A stretch of DNA of 64,000 nt from Selaginella tamariscina (Eukaryota > Streptophyta > Lycopodiopsida > Selaginellales > Selaginellaceae), in NCBI GenBank assembly GCA_003024785.1, contig PUQB01000016.1, forward strand, positions 834,501 to 898,500, given 5' to 3'. The position numbers were made by a program, and so were the translations under genes. The number at the start of each line of letters is the position of its first letter. Position 1 is the stretch's first letter. Under the pieces are notes generated by a model. It saw only the letters and a program-made list of their open reading frames with translations, did no database searches and was not told the origin of the DNA. Shown piece after piece: positions 61,029-64,000 of the stretch.

Positions 61029-64000
61029 TCTTTCAGTCACAGTGCTTGTGGATACAGGATCCAGTATGTCTTCCATAACTGCTTCTCTAGCGCATCGGTG
61101 CTCATTACCCTTAAGACGTGCAGATAAGGTCTTGCACATTTTATATGGTAATGGGCAGTCTCGTGCAGTATCACAGTACACCACTTTGACTACGCTGGTT
61201 ATGGGTGCCAACTGTAAGTTTCCCTCTGGGTCTCTTAGGGTTGTCCCTTCCCAGGTCTTTGACATCATTCTGGGATGTGATTGGTTAAAGCAGTCGAAAG
61301 GTACATGTGATTTTTCACTCTCTCCTCCTGTATTACGCTTGGAGTCTGTGTCTTTGCAGTCTGTTCCTTTACGTCCAGAGAAGCTTGTTGCTGTTTGTAT
61401 CACGCATACAGCTCCTTTGATTCCGGTCTTGGGGTGGTGTTCATCTCAACAGGTTCAAATGCCGGATCCGTCACCTGAGTGTCGAGCACACTGCATCGAA
61501 CAACTTAAGAAACAGTATGCAAGTTTGTTCAAATTTGATCTGTCCCAAGGTGCACGTGTGAAGACTCGACACTGTATACCCACCGGCAATGCAAAGCCTT
61601 TCAAAGTCCCGGTTCGACGCAGGTCACCAAAGGAGTTATCAGCCATGCGAACAGCTGTTACTGATATGATTGGTAAACGAGTGTGTCGTCCGTCACGGAG
61701 TCCATGGGCATGTGAACCTCATTTGGTTCCCAAGCCTGATGGATCTCTCCGATTTTGTGTGGATTACCGACCTCTTAACGATGTTACCATCAAAGATGTC
61801 TATCCACTTCCGAACTCTGCCGATCTATTAGATCGTTTGGGTCAGAGTCGATGGTTTACTAAGTTGGATTTGGCATCAGGATATTGGCAGGTTCCTATGG
61901 CTGAGGAGGATATTCCAAAAACGGCCTTCCGGACACCATTTGGTCTTTACGAGTTTTTGGTCATGCCTTTTGGATTGACTTCAGCTCCTGCCACCTTTCA
62001 ACGCATGATGGATGAGCTTCTTTCCGATATGCCTGATATCACTGCCGATTTTATCGACGATGTGCTCATTCATGGGTCTGGTTCTTGGGAGGATCACATT
62101 CGTGATGTACGGCGCGTTCTTGATCGATTTCGAGAAGTTGGCCTGAAGTTGAAACTTGAAAAGTGTGTGTTTGGTTCGACCGACACCACTTACTTGGGTT
62201 ACCGTATATCTCGAGAGGGTTTACAGGTGGATCCAATGAAGTTGCGAGCTGTTCGAGAGTTCCCTCGTCCCCGTACAGTACAGGAAGTCCAGCGTTTCTT
62301 GGGCACGGTGCAGTACTTGGGTCGATTCATCGATCATCTCACTGATCGAACTGCCCCTCTTCGGGAGTTAGTTCGTCCACAGGTATCTTTCAGGTGGACT
62401 CGCAGGTGTCAGCAGGCATTTGACCAGTTAAAAGAGTTCCTGACAACTCCACCATTGCTTCAATACCCAGATTTTACTCGTCCGTTCATTTTACGAGTAG
62501 ATGCCTCAGATGTTGGTATTGGTGGTGTATTGATGCAAACTGATGCTGTGGATTCTTCAATTCGACACCCGGTGGCTTACATTAGTCGAGTACTCACGCC
62601 GGCTGAGCGGAATTATTCCACTACTGAAAAAGAATGCCTTGCTGCTGTTTGGGGTTTTGAACGACTTCATGCCTACTTACATGGGAGTGAAACACTTTTG
62701 GAGTGTGATCATGCTGCTGTCACTTCCTTATTAAAACGGAAGAATTAGTGGGTCGTGTAGCCAGATGGGCATTACGTCTCCAGTATATAACTTTAAGGTG
62801 GTGCACAGGCCTGGGCGAACAATGGTGGATGCGGATGCACTTTCTCGAGCACCCCTTTCTGATTCCACTTTGCCTGCTCATGCAGTCGCTGCAGCATTCG
62901 GTTTGATACAAGCCCCTCAGGTATTCGATGCCGACTTACCATCCTTGGAACAGTGGCAGGATGCCAAAAACATGAACCATGGACGAGGCAATTACGGATG
63001 CGTTTGCAAATCCTCTTCCGAACCTCGGTTTCGACAATATCATGCTCAGTTTCGACTTCAGGATGGTTTATTGTATTTTATTGGGACAAATCCAGAGACA
63101 GATGGCGTTGGCTGTGCCCTCTACATATGTTCCACACCTTCTTCGAGCATATCATGATTCACCTATTGTTGGAGGTCATCTTGGTCACCAACGAGTGTTG
63201 GAGAAGCTCGCAGATCCTTTTATTGGCCCAGCATGCGTGGTGATGTGATCAGGTATATTCAAAGCTTCCCATTTGTCAAACTCGGAATTCCTCTACGACT
63301 CGGGCCATGGGGTGTTAATCCATCAATGTCTCTCGCCCTTTTGAGTTAATTGCAGTGGATTTAATGGGACCTTTTCCACGTTCTTCTCAAGGTAACCAGT
63401 ACATCATTGTTGTATCTGATTATTTAACTCGTGGGTGGAGGTTGGTGCTCTTCCGGATGCAACTGCCATGTCAACAGCTTTGTTTTGTTCGATAATGTGG
63501 TTTTGCAGCATTCTTGTCCAGAGCGGATGTTATCAGATAATGGCCCCGCTTTCATTGCAGAGGTATTCCGAGTGTTGTGTGAGAGGTTAGGGGTAAAACA
63601 TCATTTGCCTCTCCATATCATCCACAAACTGATGGTTTGGTGGAGCGATTGAATCGGACCTTCAAGGGTATGATCTCGAAGTATGTGAACTTCAATCACA
63701 CGACTGGGATTGGTATTTGCGATGTTGAGATTTGCTTATGTAACAGGCATTCAGAGTTCGATTGGTATCTCTCCATTCAAGGCATTGTATGGATATGATC
63801 CTAAGTTGCCTAGTGAATTGGGGTTATCATCGAATCTGCCACGTGCCGAGGATGCAAAATGTGGGCTCGACATTTGGATGCTGTTTACCTCTTCTGCGTG
63901 CAGAGTCTGCTGAACATCTTGGTCGAGCTCAAATACAGCAATCTTCTTACAATGCACGACATCAAATTCCACCAGACTATGCTGACGGTGACTTAGTACT
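60934..64000 (+). mobile_element. Ty3/gypsy pol: protease, RT, RNase H, integrase (cut by window end)
   Basis: Pol overlaps the gag end in another frame. Protease: 'VTVLVDTGSSMSSITA' (DTGS). RT: 'WACEPHLVPKPDGSLRFCVD', 'WFTKLDLASGYWQV', 'FGLTSAPATFQRMM' and catalytic 'FIDDVLI'. RNase H: 'FILRVDASDVGIGGVLMQ' and 'YSTTEKECLAAVWGFERLHA'. The uninterrupted frame stops at 62748. The linker 'VHRPGRTMVDADALSRAP' and integrase follow in other frames: zinc-binding 'HDSPIVGGHLGHQRV', the core with Asp in 'AVDLMGPFPRSSQG', Asp in 'LSDNGPAFIAEVF' and the Glu in 'VERLNRTFKGM' (about 63640-63665). The gene order PR-RT-RH-IN identifies Ty3/gypsy. No chromodomain is seen before the window ends. Frameshifts near 62735, 62785, 63100, 63240 and beyond suggest an inactive copy. 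Confidence 0.9.

Overview
The window is nuclear DNA of a land plant. The genes are split by many short introns (roughly 55 to 600 bases, mostly AT-rich or microsatellite). The gene families are plant ones: PLS-type pentatricopeptide (PPR) proteins, a single-chain urease with fused gamma, beta and alpha regions, a TGA-type bZIP factor, a RALF peptide and a plant-type membrane RING-H2 protein. A short run of the plant telomere repeat (CCCTAAA) lies at 43.35 kb. The PPR style (recurrent 'AYAQNGH') and a RALF gene with an intron suggest a non-seed plant such as a lycophyte or bryophyte. That placement is an inference; the species cannot be named from the sequence.

Region 1 (1-31 kb) is gene-bearing. 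In order it holds a frameshifted PPR gene (-), a PDCD2-like MYND protein (+), a PSMD5-like proteasome assembly factor (+), a RALF peptide precursor (-) divergent from a second PPR gene (+), a decayed inverted copy of the first PPR gene, 5.4 kb of AT-rich DNA, urease (-) divergent from a TGA bZIP-DOG1 factor (+), a KH-plus-RING protein (+), and a membrane RING-H2 E3 ligase (+). Most of these genes carry one or more single-base frameshifts inside conserved domains, often in or beside short homopolymers. Either the sequence has residual indel errors or many genes are decaying. The TGA gene appears intact.

Region 2 (31-59.5 kb) is repeat and transposon territory. It contains a 1.6-kb element with about 200-bp inverted ends; an unclassified 1.1-kb block; two copies in opposite orientation of a DUF7869-type transposon-like gene, one interrupted by a 599-bp hAT-like element with a target duplication; two arrays of a palindromic satellite built on GGCGGGATTAATCCCGCC; long microsatellite fields; and a roughly 6.4-kb near-perfect palindrome. 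Each palindrome arm (about 3.2 kb) carries a degraded gene set: an unknown N-terminal protein, a region resembling a beta-class DNA methyltransferase, and an FCP1/NIF-like HAD phosphatase.

Region 3 (59.6-64 kb) is the 5' part of a Ty3/gypsy retrotransposon (gag, protease, reverse transcriptase, RNase H, integrase). It has several frameshifts and is cut by the window edge.

The genes of region 1 are unrelated neighbours with no sign of a common pathway. The least explained material is the palindromic satellite with apparently co-varying arms, and the giant palindrome with its methyltransferase-like and phosphatase-like genes.
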